In this document: piece by piece, positions 25,899 to 34,319 of the stretch
How positions within the stretch are numbered: position 1 is the first letter of the stretch
Layout: every line of letters begins with the position of its first letter
Origin: Paraburkholderia sp. IMGN_8
GTDB taxonomy: Bacteria > Pseudomonadota > Gammaproteobacteria > Burkholderiales > Burkholderiaceae
Length of the DNA: 64,000 bases
Reading direction: 5' to 3'
Assembly: GCF_038050405.1 (NCBI RefSeq)
Contig: NZ_CP150900.1
Coordinates: 2,790,001-2,854,000, forward strand
Notes under the pieces: generated by a model
What the model was told of the DNA's origin: nothing
What the model saw: only the letters and a program-made list of their open reading frames with translations
Database searches by the model: none
Translations under genes and position numbers: made by a program

Positions 25899-28406
25899 TC
25901 AGCGCTTCTTGCGTGCCGGCTTCGACGCCGATTTGGCCGGCGCGCCATGTTTCTTCGCCGCGCCGCGCGCTGCGCGGGCTTCCTTGACGGCCGCGGTTTG
26001 TGCCGGCGCGGCCTTCTTGCGCCGCCCACCCGCGCCTGCCGCGCCGCCTGCCCCACCTTCGACCGGCGGCAACGAACGCACGCGCGCGCCGCCGTTTTCG
26101 CCGGAGGCCTTGTCGGCCGGCACCGGACGACTCGTCGGCGACTTGATCGGCGTATCGCGCACGAGGCGGAAGTCGATCTTGCGCGCATCGAGATCGACGC
26201 GGCTCACCTGCACCCGCACGCGATCCGACAGGCGATAACGAATGCCGGTGCGCTCGCCGCGCAGTTCGTTCTTGATCTCGTCGTACTGGAAGTAGTCCGA
26301 GCCCAGTTCGGTGACGTGCACAAGGCCTTCGATGAACAGCGCGTCGAGCTGCACGAAAATACCGAACGACGTCACGCCGCTCACCATGCCGCCATACTCT
26401 TCGCCGAGCTTGTCGCGCATGAAATAGCACTTGAGCCACGCTTCGACATCGCGCGAGGCTTCGTCCGCGCGCCGCTCGTTGGCCGAGCAATGCAGACCGA
26501 GCTCTTCCCAGATCGCCACGTTGTTCGAGCGCGTGCGGCCGCGCTTCTCGTCGTCGGCCTGCTGCATCGCGCGGGCACGCGGCGACAGCGCCGTATTCAA
26601 ATCGACGCCGTGCGGTGCTTCCGGTTGATATTTGCGGCCTTGCAGGATCGCGTAAATCGCGCGGTGCGTCAGCAAGTCGGGATAGCGGCGAATCGGGCTC
26701 GTGAAGTGCGCATACGCCTCATACGCGAGACCGAAGTGGCCGATGTTGTCCGGGCTATAGACGGCTTGCTGCATCGAGCGCAGCAGCATGGTCTGCATCA
26801 TCTGCGCGTCGGGCCGTTCGCGGATTTGCGCCATCAACGCGGCGTAATCGCTCGCGTGCGGCGTGTCGCCGCCGCCGAGCGAAAGGCCCATGCCGCGCAG
26901 GAAAGTGCGCAGATTCTCGAGCTTCTCGGCAGTCGGCCCGGCATGCACGCGGTACAGACCCGGATGCTTGTGGCGCTTGAGGAAGTCGGCGGCGCAGACG
27001 TTCGCGGCCAGCATGCATTCCTCGATCAGCTTGTGCGCGTCGTTGCGGGTGCGCGGCACGATCTGCTCGATCTTGCCCTGCGCATTGCAGACGATGTACG
27101 TTTCCGTGGTATCGAAGTCGATCGCACCGCGCTTCTGGCGCGCGGCGAACAGCGACTTGTACACGCCGTACAGATTCTGCAGTTGCGGCAGCAATGCGGC
27201 GCGGCGCGCGGCCTCAGGGCCTTTGGTGTTCTTCAACACCGCGGCCACTTCCGTGTAAGTCAGCCGCGCCACCGAGTGCATCACGCCCGGATAGAACTGA
27301 TACGCCTTCACCTCGCCGCGCGCGGTGACGATCATGTCGCACACCAGCACGCAACGGTCGACCTGCGGATTGAGCGAGCACAGCCCGTTCGACAGCTTCT
27401 CCGGCAGCATCGGAATCACGCGGCGCGGGAAATACACCGAGGTGCTGCGTTCGATCGCGTCGGCGTCGAGCGCGCTCTTCGGGTGCACGTAATGCGACAC
27501 GTCGGCGATCGCGACGATCAGGCGGAAGCCCTCACCGCGGCCGACCTGAACCGGCTCGCAATAGACGGCGTCGTCGAAGTCGCGCGCGTCTTCGCCGTCG
27601 ATCGTGACGAGCGGCACGTCGCGCAGATCGATGCGATGACGCGCGTCGACCGGGCGGACTTCGTCGGGCAGCTTGGCGGCTTCGTCGAGCGCGGCCTGGC
27701 CGAATTCGTGCGGCACGCCGTACTTGCGCACCGCGATTTCGATTTCCATGCCCGGGTCGTCGATATCGCCCAGCACTTCCACCACGCGGCCGAGCGGCTG
27801 CGAATGACGGCTCGGGAAATCGGTGAGCTCGACCACCACCACCTGGCCGACCTTGGCCTTTTTGGTGTTCTGCGTGATCAGAATGTCGTGACCGATGCGC
27901 TTGTCTTCGGGCGCGACGATCAGCGCGCCATTCTCGTTGAGCAGCCGCCCGATCACGCGCTTGTTGGCGCGATCCGTGACTTCGACGATATGCCCTTCCG
28001 GACGACCGCGGCGGTCATAGCCGACAATGCGTGCGAGCACGCGATCGTTGTGCATGACCTTTTGCATCTCGCCGGTCGGCAGGAACAGATCGTCCTGGCC
28101 GTCATCGCGCACGAGAAAACCGTAGCCGTCGCGGTGGCCTTGTACACGGCCGGCGACAAAGTTCGACGGATGGGTCAGCTGATAGAGATTGCGCTGATCG
28201 AGCCGGATCTGGCCGTCGCGCTCCATGGCGCCGAGGCGCTTGAAAAATCCTTCGCGCTCCTGGCGCTTGATCGACAAGGCTTCGGCGATGTCGTTCGCGG
28301 CAAGCGGCGCTTCACTCGTGCGCAGGACGCCCAGGATTTCTTCGCGGCTTGGAATCGGATACGGAAATTTGCTCAAGGGCTTGTCGATGATTTTTTCTCG
28401 TTGCAT
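25899..28406 (-). CDS. rnr: Ribonuclease R
   Basis: The protein has 835 residues. The order is an HTH_12 N-terminal domain, two cold-shock domains, an RNB catalytic domain with DGEDARDFDDAVY (about residues 270-282, the metal-binding aspartates), an S1 domain (EYGGMVSGVTSFGIFVQLDAL) and a Lys/Ala-rich basic tail. It is a 3'-5' exoribonuclease that degrades structured RNA. The start ATG encodes MQREKIIDKPLSKFPYPIPS. It leads an operon with rlmB. Confidence 0.95.
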   Translation of the reverse strand: MQREKIIDKPLSKFPYPIPSREEILGVLRTSEAPLAANDIAEALSIKRQEREGFFKRLGAMERDGQIRLDQRNLYQLTHPSNFVAGRVQGHRDGYGFLVRDDGQDDLFLPTGEMQKVMHNDRVLARIVGYDRRGRPEGHIVEVTDRANKRVIGRLLNENGALIVAPEDKRIGHDILITQNTKKAKVGQVVVVELTDFPSRHSQPLGRVVEVLGDIDDPGMEIEIAVRKYGVPHEFGQAALDEAAKLPDEVRPVDARHRIDLRDVPLVTIDGEDARDFDDAVYCEPVQVGRGEGFRLIVAIADVSHYVHPKSALDADAIERSTSVYFPRRVIPMLPEKLSNGLCSLNPQVDRCVLVCDMIVTARGEVKAYQFYPGVMHSVARLTYTEVAAVLKNTKGPEAARRAALLPQLQNLYGVYKSLFAARQKRGAIDFDTTETYIVCNAQGKIEQIVPRTRNDAHKLIEECMLAANVCAADFLKRHKHPGLYRVHAGPTAEKLENLRTFLRGMGLSLGGGDTPHASDYAALMAQIRERPDAQMMQTMLLRSMQQAVYSPDNIGHFGLAYEAYAHFTSPIRRYPDLLTHRAIYAILQGRKYQPEAPHGVDLNTALSPRARAMQQADDEKRGRTRSNNVAIWEELGLHCSANERRADEASRDVEAWLKCYFMRDKLGEEYGGMVSGVTSFGIFVQLDALFIEGLVHVTELGSDYFQYDEIKNELRGERTGIRYRLSDRVRVQVSRVDLDARKIDFRLVRDTPIKSPTSRPVPADKASGENGGARVRSLPPVEGGAGGAAGAGGRRKKAAPAQTAAVKEARAARGAAKKHGAPAKSASKPARKKR

Positions 28407-28658
28407 GGACGTCGGTCGGCGATGTGGCTCGGCTTAAGAAGCGTTTGAGATGCGCTTAAGTTGCACTTGCGATTGCACTGGAAAAACTGCTCGGGTCCGG
28501 CTCGTTCAAGTCTGAGTCCGACGGGCGTGTGCACCGTGCCAACGAACTACTGCGAGGCATTCTAACACCCGTCTTGCGCGCCACGCGGCCCGTCAATAGT
28601 CGCTGTGAGGCGCGTGCGGCCTGGCCGCCGCGCTGTTTAAGCAAGTTTTGAGAAACGC

Positions 28659-28686
28659 TTGACAGGCCTGAATCTGTCGCTATAAT
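28659..28686 (+). promoter_or_regulatory. Sigma-70 promoter of the first tRNA-Leu
   Basis: The -35 is TTGACA (28659-28664) and the -10 is TATAAT (28681-28686), both perfect consensus, with a 16-bp spacer. The tRNA begins 24 bp after the -10. Confidence 0.85.
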
Positions 28687-28710
28687 GGCGTTCTTTGCTG
28701 TTCATCACCT

Positions 28711-28797
28711 GCCCAGGTGGCGAAATTGGTAGACGCACTAGGTTCAGGTCCTAGCGGTGGCAACACTGTGGAGGTTCGAGTCCTCTCTTGGGCACCA
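28711..28797 (+). tRNA. tRNA-Leu (anticodon CAG)
   Basis: This is an 87-nt class II tRNA with encoded CCA. The anticodon stem-loop is CTAGG-TTCAGGT-CCTAG, giving anticodon CAG for CUG codons. The long variable arm CGGTG-GCAA-CACTG and the T-loop GGTTCGAGTC are clear. Compared with its neighbour it differs at three bases; two of them convert G-C pairs in the acceptor and variable stems to G-U. Confidence 0.95.
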
Positions 28798-28802
28798 GAT
28801 TT

Positions 28803-28837
28803 AAAAGTAAAGCCGCCTACGGGCGGCTTTACTTTTT
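28803..28837 (+). terminator. Rho-independent terminator of the first tRNA-Leu
   Basis: A perfect 15-bp stem (core AAAGCCGCC with GGCGGCTTT) with a 4-nt loop ends in a run of five T residues. It starts 5 bp after the tRNA. Confidence 0.88.
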
Positions 28838-28977
28838 GTGTGAAAGCTTGTGATGGGGTTCGCTTAATAACGATCGAATCGGATCACGGGTTTGCAGCAC
28901 GATCGTTGGTGGTTGGCGAGTTTGTTTCGCTTTACGACGGCTGAGCGGTTTGATGAAACGATGTTTGCAAGTGGGGA

Positions 28978-29005
28978 TTGACACGCTGCATCATCCCGTT
29001 AAAAT
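28978..29005 (+). promoter_or_regulatory. Sigma-70 promoter of the second tRNA-Leu
   Basis: The -35 is TTGACA (28978-28983) and the -10 is TAAAAT (29000-29005) with a 16-bp spacer, 21 bp before the tRNA. Confidence 0.8.
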
Positions 29006-29026
29006 AGCGGTCTAGCTTGAAGACGT

Positions 29027-29113
29027 GCCCAGGTGGCGGAATTGGTAGACGCACTAGGTTCAGGTCCTAGCGGTGGCAACACCGTGGAGGTTCGAGTCCT
29101 CTCCTGGGCACCA
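29027..29113 (+). tRNA. tRNA-Leu (anticodon CAG), second copy
   Basis: This is an 87-nt tRNA with the same CAG anticodon loop as the copy 229 bp upstream. Acceptor stem GCCCAGG/CCTGGGC and variable arm CGGTG/CACCG pair perfectly, so this looks like the ancestral version. It has its own promoter and terminator. The accessory island begins about 210 bp downstream, but I find no repeat of the tRNA 3' end at the island border. Confidence 0.95.
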
Positions 29114-29136
29114 CCCCTCTTCAAGTGAAACGAAAC

Positions 29137-29177
29137 ACCCCGTTAAGCGTTTGCGCTTCACGGGGTTTTTTGTTTTT
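29137..29177 (+). terminator. Rho-independent terminator of the second tRNA-Leu
   Basis: ACCCCGT pairs with ACGGGGT around an inner stem AAGCG/CGCTT, followed by a T-run broken by one G. Confidence 0.85.
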
Positions 29178-29323
29178 TGCCGTCCAATCTCGCCTACGGC
29201 AAGAGCAATTGGGGCCCAAACAGCACGTGGACATCGCAAGCAACTGCGAGACTAGGCACCGCTGTTCCTGGCGACGGAAAAACGTCCGATACGCTCAACC
29301 TCACCCAGCCTATTGATGACACA

Positions 29324-29393
29324 GGTTTTGGTGCAAATAGACTCATTGGACCGGTTAAAGTAGCGATCCAATGAGTCTATTTGCACCAAAACC
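29324..29393. repeat. 70-bp perfect palindrome made of IS6-family left ends (MITE-like)
   Basis: Two 27-bp arms, GGTTTTGGTGCAAATAGACT continuing to 29350 and its exact complement (29367-29393), flank a 16-nt loop. The left arm plus loop matches the first ~48 bp of the IS6-family element at 38369 with one mismatch. Both arms carry the left-end version (GGTTTTGG..ATAG), not the right-end version (GGTTCTGG..ACAG). The flanks show no 8-bp target duplication. It can be read as a miniature element or as the scar left when an IS copy was lost. It marks the left border of the accessory island. Confidence 0.8.
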
Positions 29394-29437
29394 ACCGCAA
29401 GCAGCGTCGCCAGGAGCATTCGCTTCGTCTGTCGCAT
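29394..29437 (-). pseudogene. 5' fragment of a secreted-protein gene cut by the palindrome
   Basis: An ATG at 29437, with an AGGT site upstream, begins a typical signal peptide (MRQTKRMLLATLLA) that runs straight into the palindrome at 29393. Beyond that point the frame reads IS-end sequence. It is probably the 5' stub of a gene whose remainder was lost. The fragment is short, so chance cannot be excluded. Confidence 0.3.
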
Positions 29438-29542
29438 TTCTAATCTACCTGTCTTGATCCATCGCTCAGGGCGCAGCCCCGTCGACGATTCGCCGGCCCT
29501 GCATCGCAGCGATGGGATTTAGCTGCTTTCGCTCGCACATGA

Positions 29543-29683
29543 CTAGAATCTCGTGCCAGCATGACATCCGCCAAAGGCTGCGCCATTGGTAGCCGCGCCT
29601 CCGCACCCGAACAAGCCGCATCCGCTGAACAGAACCGATGTGGCGAGCAGCAACGCTGCTGCCGCAAATTTTCGCAATCGCAT
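29543..29683 (-). CDS. Small lipoprotein of unknown function
   Basis: The protein has 46 residues: a basic start (MRLRKF), a hydrophobic stretch and a clear lipobox LFSGC with Cys22, then GLFGCGGAATNGAAFGGCHAG with two further cysteines. A tandem ATG at 29686 may be the real start. It begins 7 bp after the stop of the small membrane protein, so the two are likely co-transcribed. No family is recognised. Confidence 0.5.
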   Translation of the reverse strand: MRLRKFAAAALLLATSVLFSGCGLFGCGGAATNGAAFGGCHAGTRF

Positions 29684-29690
29684 CATCGTG

Positions 29691-29906
29691 TCAGTGAAGT
29701 GTTGCAGCGCGCGGAAACACAAGTGCAAGGATCAGGCGAAGAAACGCCCAGGCGAACAGTAGCGCGCCGAGCAGGCTCACGATGGCCAGTACCGGTGTCC
29801 AGCGAAACGCAGCGCGATCCGACACACCGACATTGCACTCGTGCTTTCGTTGCGCAACGAGGCCCTTCAGATCGCCAATACCTGCACTGCATTCTGGTTC
29901 CTGCAT
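29691..29906 (-). CDS. Small single-pass membrane protein of unknown function
   Basis: The protein has 71 residues from ATG 29906, which has a GAGG site six bases upstream; the frame is open further upstream without a better start. A hydrophilic N-terminus with two cysteines (MQEPECSAGIGDLKGLVAQR) precedes one long membrane helix (TPVLAIVSLLGALLFAWAF) and a short tail. The Cys/His content of the N-terminus could bind metal. It lies between two lipoprotein genes on the same strand. Confidence 0.45.
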   Translation of the reverse strand: MQEPECSAGIGDLKGLVAQRKHECNVGVSDRAAFRWTPVLAIVSLLGALLFAWAFLRLILALVFPRAATLH

Positions 29907-30048
29907 TCCTGCCTCATCAATTGGTCGTGTTTGCGCGTTCGTCGCTGCCCTTGTGTCGGCTCCGACCGGCGCACGCTGCGTCGGTTCGGACTGACTGGCT
30001 GCGCTCAGGTTGCGGCGCGATCCTTGCCAATCAGCAATGCTGATCGTG

Positions 30049-30498
30049 TCAATCCGGATTCGACGCCGCCTGCCCGGGCAGCGCATGGTTCACCTGGTCG
30101 ATCACCGATTTCGCGGCACCGACCGCAAGCGCCCGGTCGATATCCGACGTTTGCCAGTCGCCGTTGACATCCTTTGCGAACACCAGGCCGGCGTGCAGCG
30201 TCGTGCCATGTCCATCGGGCCGACTGGCGCGGCGAACGATGCTCACGTTGCACGCGAAGGTCTGCTCGCCGGTTTTAGTACAGTCGCCGTCGCGTTTCAC
30301 GGAGACGACGTCCGCTGACGCCGGCAAGGGGCTGCCTACCAGCGCGTTAATACCGCCCCGGTTTTCCGCGTCGAGTGCCCGTCTCACCGCGCCGTCGATC
30401 TCGCTCGCACCCGGGCCGGGATGAAACGCATCGCATGCCGCTACCAGCAGGCATATCCCTGCTATCGTCGCGGCGAGCCGCAGTCTGATTGTGTGCAT
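30049..30498 (-). CDS. Lipoprotein of unknown function
   Basis: The protein has 149 residues from ATG 30498, preceded by AGGAAGG at good spacing; a GTG at 30507 lacks a site. Signal peptide LAATIAGICLLVAAC with Cys22 as the lipidated residue. The mature domain holds VSVKRDGDCTKTGEQTFACN, with a cysteine pair likely to form a disulfide, and a closing NGDWQTSDIDRALAVG segment. The fold is unrecognised. Position next to T6SS genes suggests an accessory or cell-envelope role, but this is inference. Confidence 0.65.
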   Translation of the reverse strand: MHTIRLRLAATIAGICLLVAACDAFHPGPGASEIDGAVRRALDAENRGGINALVGSPLPASADVVSVKRDGDCTKTGEQTFACNVSIVRRASRPDGHGTTLHAGLVFAKDVNGDWQTSDIDRALAVGAAKSVIDQVNHALPGQAASNPD

Positions 30499-30573
30499 CG
30501 ATTTCACCTTCCTTCTATCCGACTGGTCGTGGACACGCGGGCGTTCACGGCTACCTGCCCGCCTGCCCTGCCA

Positions 30574-31555
30574 TTACAGCAGGATCGGCACGGCGCCCTT
30601 GCTACGCCGGCGATTGCGAGCCATACGCCTGCTTTCCCAGGCGCACTCCGGGCACCAACTGCCGCGCCAGACACTATTGACCGTCGCATGCCACGCATGC
30701 CCTTTTCCGCACTGCCATTCGATCTTGCCGTGGGGGCCTGGATAGACCGTCGACAGGCAACGCCCGCCGCGCGATTGCGCGAGATCCTGCATCTGTTCGA
30801 TCGTGCGCGTGCGTGCCTTCACGGCGCACAGATGGCACCATTGTCCCTTGCTGACGCGAAACCATGGCGCAAACCACGTATGCCCTTCGGCACACTGCCA
30901 TTGCAGTGGTGTTTCCTTGTCGATGTACGCCGACAGGCAGCGTCCGCCGCGTTCGGCCGCCGCGCGCTCGATATCATCCTGTCGAGGCTTGATTCGCTCG
31001 AAATGACACGCTTGGCACCAGTCGCCACGAAGCACCTGTTCAAGGCATGCGGACCACGTGTGACCGGCCTCACAGCGCCAGCGCATCTTTTCGCGACTGT
31101 TGAGGTAGGAACGCGACAGACACCGGCCGCCGCGCTCGGCCGCGATCGCCCGCGCGTCATCCAGCGAATAGATGGTTGCGCGATCGTAAGCGCACGCGTG
31201 GCACCAGTGCCCGAGCCTCAGTCCATGCATGAGCATCGGGAAACGGTGCGCTACGGCACATTCAAATACGAGGGGCACCTTGTGGCCTTCGTATGCCTTC
31301 GACAGGCACTGTCCACCCCATGCATGAGCGAGAGCACGGATTGCGTCAAGCATCTGCGCGCGAAACTCCGGTGCGGCCCCCCCGGTACACGGGTAGCGAC
31401 TCGAGCGCCTGCTGCACCCGTCTGCGCGTTGTTGCAGGAACCTTCGGAGCCTGGGCTGCACTACCCGTCGCTTCGCCCTCGCTGATGCTGGCAAGATGAA
31501 TCTTGCTGTCCAGCGCATTGAGCTCGGCGAGCAGGTCCCGCAATGATTTTTTCAT
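30574..31555 (-). CDS. Tandem zinc-ribbon protein, reading frame split at a seven-G tract
   Basis: An ATG at 31555 starts a 69-codon frame (MKKSLRDLLAELNALDSKIH); a second frame ending at 30574 carries four repeats of about 64 residues: GG-x-CLS, W-x-C-x2-GH-x-W, then G-x-WC-x2-C. The first repeat is degenerate (FECAVAHRF). The repeats resemble DUF4379-type zinc ribbons, each with four Cys/His ligands. The frames meet at seven C residues on the plus strand (31377-31383); removing one G on the coding strand joins them into a 326-residue protein (982 nt is one base over a multiple of three). It may be a sequencing error, a mutation or a phase-variable tract. Function unknown; nucleic acid or protein binding is plausible. 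Confidence 0.65.
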
Positions 31556-31592
31556 CTGTCACGCTGTGAACGAAAACCGGACAGCCCAGGCA

Positions 31593-32122
31593 TCACCGGG
31601 CCGACTCCTGGGGCGATTCGCCCCTCGCAAGCAGCAGCTGATCAACCATTTCGAGCTTCAGTGGCTTGTCCGCATCGAGCTTCTTTTTCTCGACCACGTA
31701 TTTCCACCCGTTGGCAGTGCCCGGATTCCGGTAAAACGCGACGATGGCCACATACTTCGTGTCGGCGTTCATCGGCTGCGACAGGCTTGCCGATGCGCCC
31801 GGATTGAGCACGACCGCCTTGCTGTCCTGGAGGTCTGCGCAAGCACGGTGCGATCGTTCTTCAGAAGATCGTCGTACGACGCCCCATCGAAGAGTTTGCG
31901 GTCCTTGAGCTGGTATACGCGCACCGCGACCGAGGTCGCGCGCCCGGCATCGTCGGGATTCAGTGCTTCGCGCGCGGACAGGTCGACATTGAGCACCTTG
32001 ACCTGCTTGAAGAAAACGGCGTGGTATGCGCTCGACGTCGTGTCGGAAACGGCCTGCCACGCGCCGCAGGCCGACAGCAGCAAGGCAGATGCAACAGTAG
32101 TAATGGCCAGACGGATAAACAT
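31593..32122 (-). pseudogene. tssJ: T6SS outer-membrane lipoprotein TssJ, frameshifted
   Basis: The first half runs from ATG 32122 (MFIRLAITTVASALLLSACG, lipobox Cys19) through SAREALNPDDAGRATSVAVR and VYQLKDRKLFDGASYDDLL. The second half continues in another frame from about 31835 (DSKAVVLNPGASASLSQPM, then TKYVAIVAFYRNPGTANGW). One missing base around 31831-31840 explains the break (530 nt; 531 would give 176 residues). TssJ anchors the TssLM membrane complex in the T6SS. It is 14 bp after tssG. A sequencing error is possible, but neighbouring T6SS genes are also broken. Confidence 0.8.
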
Positions 32123-32136
32123 CAATGGTTCCTCGG

Positions 32137-33270
32137 TTATGCGCGTTGCGGGCTCAGGTACGGATTGGGCGGCGGTACGGGGAAGGCTTCGCGCACACCC
32201 AGTGGAATGGTGATCATGCGTTCCTCGTCGGCGGGCAGCACGGTCGTCCACCCGAGTCGCGGTGCGGGTCCCGCAGGGGCTATCCCGATCGTCGGGACCG
32301 GAGCCAGGCGCGAGGAAACCTCCATGCGAAGATGGACATCAGCCTTGACGCCTACATACAGCTGGACGAAGGCCATCAGTTCGCGATGCAGCCACGCTCC
32401 GGGCAGCAGGTCGTGCGCGTGCTGCGCATTGTCGGGACGCAGCGTGACCCGCACGGCCCGGCTGCGATAGGCAAGCCGCCGGCCTAGCACATAGCCGCCG
32501 CCCAGGCCCAGCTGTTTATTATTCCCTGACTCCCGCGCCGATGGATGCGAAGTGAGCGGCCGGGGTTGCCCGGCACCTGTGACTGCAGGGAAAAATTCGT
32601 CGACGCGCACATCGACGCCCGGCACGGCTAGCGCGATGACACCCGCCAGACCTTCGGGCGTACGGGTCTTCATGTTGAGCAGGCCCAGCAGCGCGAGCAT
32701 TCGGGAGTCGGGCAGCCCCGCACGCTCAGGCTTCCTGCCCCAGCCAAATCCGATCAGGCACAGGAGGTTGCGCGAATGGGCATCGGTGCCCCCAGGACGG
32801 AAGCTTTCCGGGTAACGGTATTTTTTCCAGGCGCGGTACAGCACCGTGACGAAGCGGTGATTGAAGCGGTCGAGAAAGGCTTCGACCGCTTCGTGCCCTT
32901 CTTCACGCAGAACGATGTCGTCGATCATGTGCGGCGGCATCGCCGCATCGACACCGTACAGGCCCATGAACGTCGTACGCACGGTCGGTGGCGCATGCGG
33001 CCCGTAATCGTCCGATGCGTCGCCGAATTCGACCGTGGCGACTTCACCCGCCGGAAACCCGACGCGCGGCCACGACCCAAAACGCACAGGTTCGTGCTCG
33101 GGTGTGTCGCGCGTGCCAAATCCCGGACGGGCAGGCGCGCGCACCTCGAGCACACGGCACAGCTGCATGAAGCTCATCAGGGGGGCGCGTGCAAGCAGGG
33201 ACGCGACGAGCGGCTCGATGTTGGGGAGATCGTCCCCCAAGGGGACTTCCTGCGGGGCGCGCGGGTTCAT
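32137..33270 (-). CDS. tssG: T6SS baseplate protein TssG (VasB/ImpH)
   Basis: The protein has 377 residues from ATG 33270, overlapping the tssF stop by four bases. Family features are LMSFMQLCRVLE near residue 35, FMGLYGVDAAMPPHM, EEGHEAVEAFLDRFNHRFVTVLYRAWKKY and a final PNPYLS. TssG works with TssE, TssF and TssK in the baseplate that starts sheath assembly. The gene looks intact although its partner tssF is truncated, so it is likely non-functional here. Confidence 0.9.
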   Translation of the reverse strand: MNPRAPQEVPLGDDLPNIEPLVASLLARAPLMSFMQLCRVLEVRAPARPGFGTRDTPEHEPVRFGSWPRVGFPAGEVATVEFGDASDDYGPHAPPTVRTTFMGLYGVDAAMPPHMIDDIVLREEGHEAVEAFLDRFNHRFVTVLYRAWKKYRYPESFRPGGTDAHSRNLLCLIGFGWGRKPERAGLPDSRMLALLGLLNMKTRTPEGLAGVIALAVPGVDVRVDEFFPAVTGAGQPRPLTSHPSARESGNNKQLGLGGGYVLGRRLAYRSRAVRVTLRPDNAQHAHDLLPGAWLHRELMAFVQLYVGVKADVHLRMEVSSRLAPVPTIGIAPAGPAPRLGWTTVLPADEERMITIPLGVREAFPVPPPNPYLSPQRA

Positions 33271-34319
33271 AGCGGAGCGCGTTGTGCCTTGCTGCGCGGC
33301 CAGACCGTACGGGCCTGCGACGGCAGGCTCACGATCGACAGCTTCGTGAACAGGTTGATTTCGGCGTATGCCGCGAAGAAGCGGTGCAGAAGCTCTCCGA
33401 ACAGCATCAGGTCGCCCTCGCCGGCGAACGCCTGCGAATCGAGCGTCACCTCGATCAGCACACCCCGCTCGACCGAGCCGCCCGATACCTCCTCGAGCAG
33501 CTCCTGCGACACCCAGAGAATGCCGGCCAGGCGCCGCGCGTTCAGTTCGTCGTCGGTCCAGTCGTAGAGCGCTAGCGCGCCACGCAGCACTTCCGCGTCC
33601 ATCATCGATAGGAAGTTCGGGGCAAGATGTGACAGCACGCGCCACTGGAACCGGTCGCCCGTGGGCGGATAGAGCGGCAACGTGGGAGCGACGAGGTTGC
33701 GCACCCCAGTCACGTTCGGCGTGCTCGCAGCAAGTTCGCTGAAGTTCGCCTCGCGTAGCCCCTTGCGCGGCAACATCCCATTGGTGCCGGTGACGCGCAG
33801 CGAAAGGCTTTCTTCCGGCAGCGTTTCCATGGTTTCCCAGGCGTGGCCGCCCAGGATCACCCAAGTTTCGTGCAGCCCCGCCATGCCAGGGCGTACGCGC
33901 GCATGGAAATACCGCTCCGGTGCCTCGTGACGCAGCATGCCACCGCGATGCCGGAACGTGGCGAACGGCACGTACTCGTAGCGCTCGGCCGTGTCGTGAT
34001 CGAATGTCCCGATCGCATCGACCGAATACGTTTCGACGTGCTCGCCCTGATGTCCCGCCGGCACGACGCGATACTCCGTTTCGTGGTGATTGATCTCGAT
34101 GGGTTCCGCGTCGAGCTCGAACAGGTTGATCACCGGTGAGCAGAACAGCCTCACATTTTCCCTGCTGAAATGCTGGTCCGACGGGTAAGCGGTCTTCAGG
34201 ACAAGTTCAAGTTCGAAACGGGTCGTTCCCGCAGGAAGCTTCGCGACGTCGAGTCCGCACAGGTCAATGAAGAGAAATTTTTCGCGAAACGAAAAGTACT
34301 CGAGCAGAAGCTGATACCT
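33267..34319 (-). pseudogene. tssF: 3' remnant of T6SS baseplate gene tssF (VasA/ImpG)
   Basis: About 350 residues of the C-terminal half of TssF are in frame: RYQLLLEYFSFREKFLFIDL, ENVRLFCSPVINLFELDAEP, ATFRHRGG and FTKLSIVSLPSQARTVW. TssF is normally near 600 residues. On its 5' side the coding sequence stops at about 34316 where a TAG (34320-34322) is reached and the opposite strand becomes hcp. There is no start codon of its own except internal ones (a GTG at 34154). It is broken by a rearrangement rather than by point mutation. Confidence 0.85.

Noticed and set aside
25947..28448. An 833-codon open frame on the plus strand opposite rnr
   Set aside because: It is the antisense frame of a clear RNase R gene. 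Its residues are rich in Arg, His and Ala as expected from high-GC shadow frames, and it shows no domain.
28717..28944. A 75-codon frame over the first tRNA-Leu
   Set aside because: It is an artefact of the tRNA and terminator sequence.
29090..29113. tRNA-Leu 3' end as an attachment site of the island
   Set aside because: No copy of the tRNA end is found near the right border at 39207-39300, and no integrase gene is in the island.
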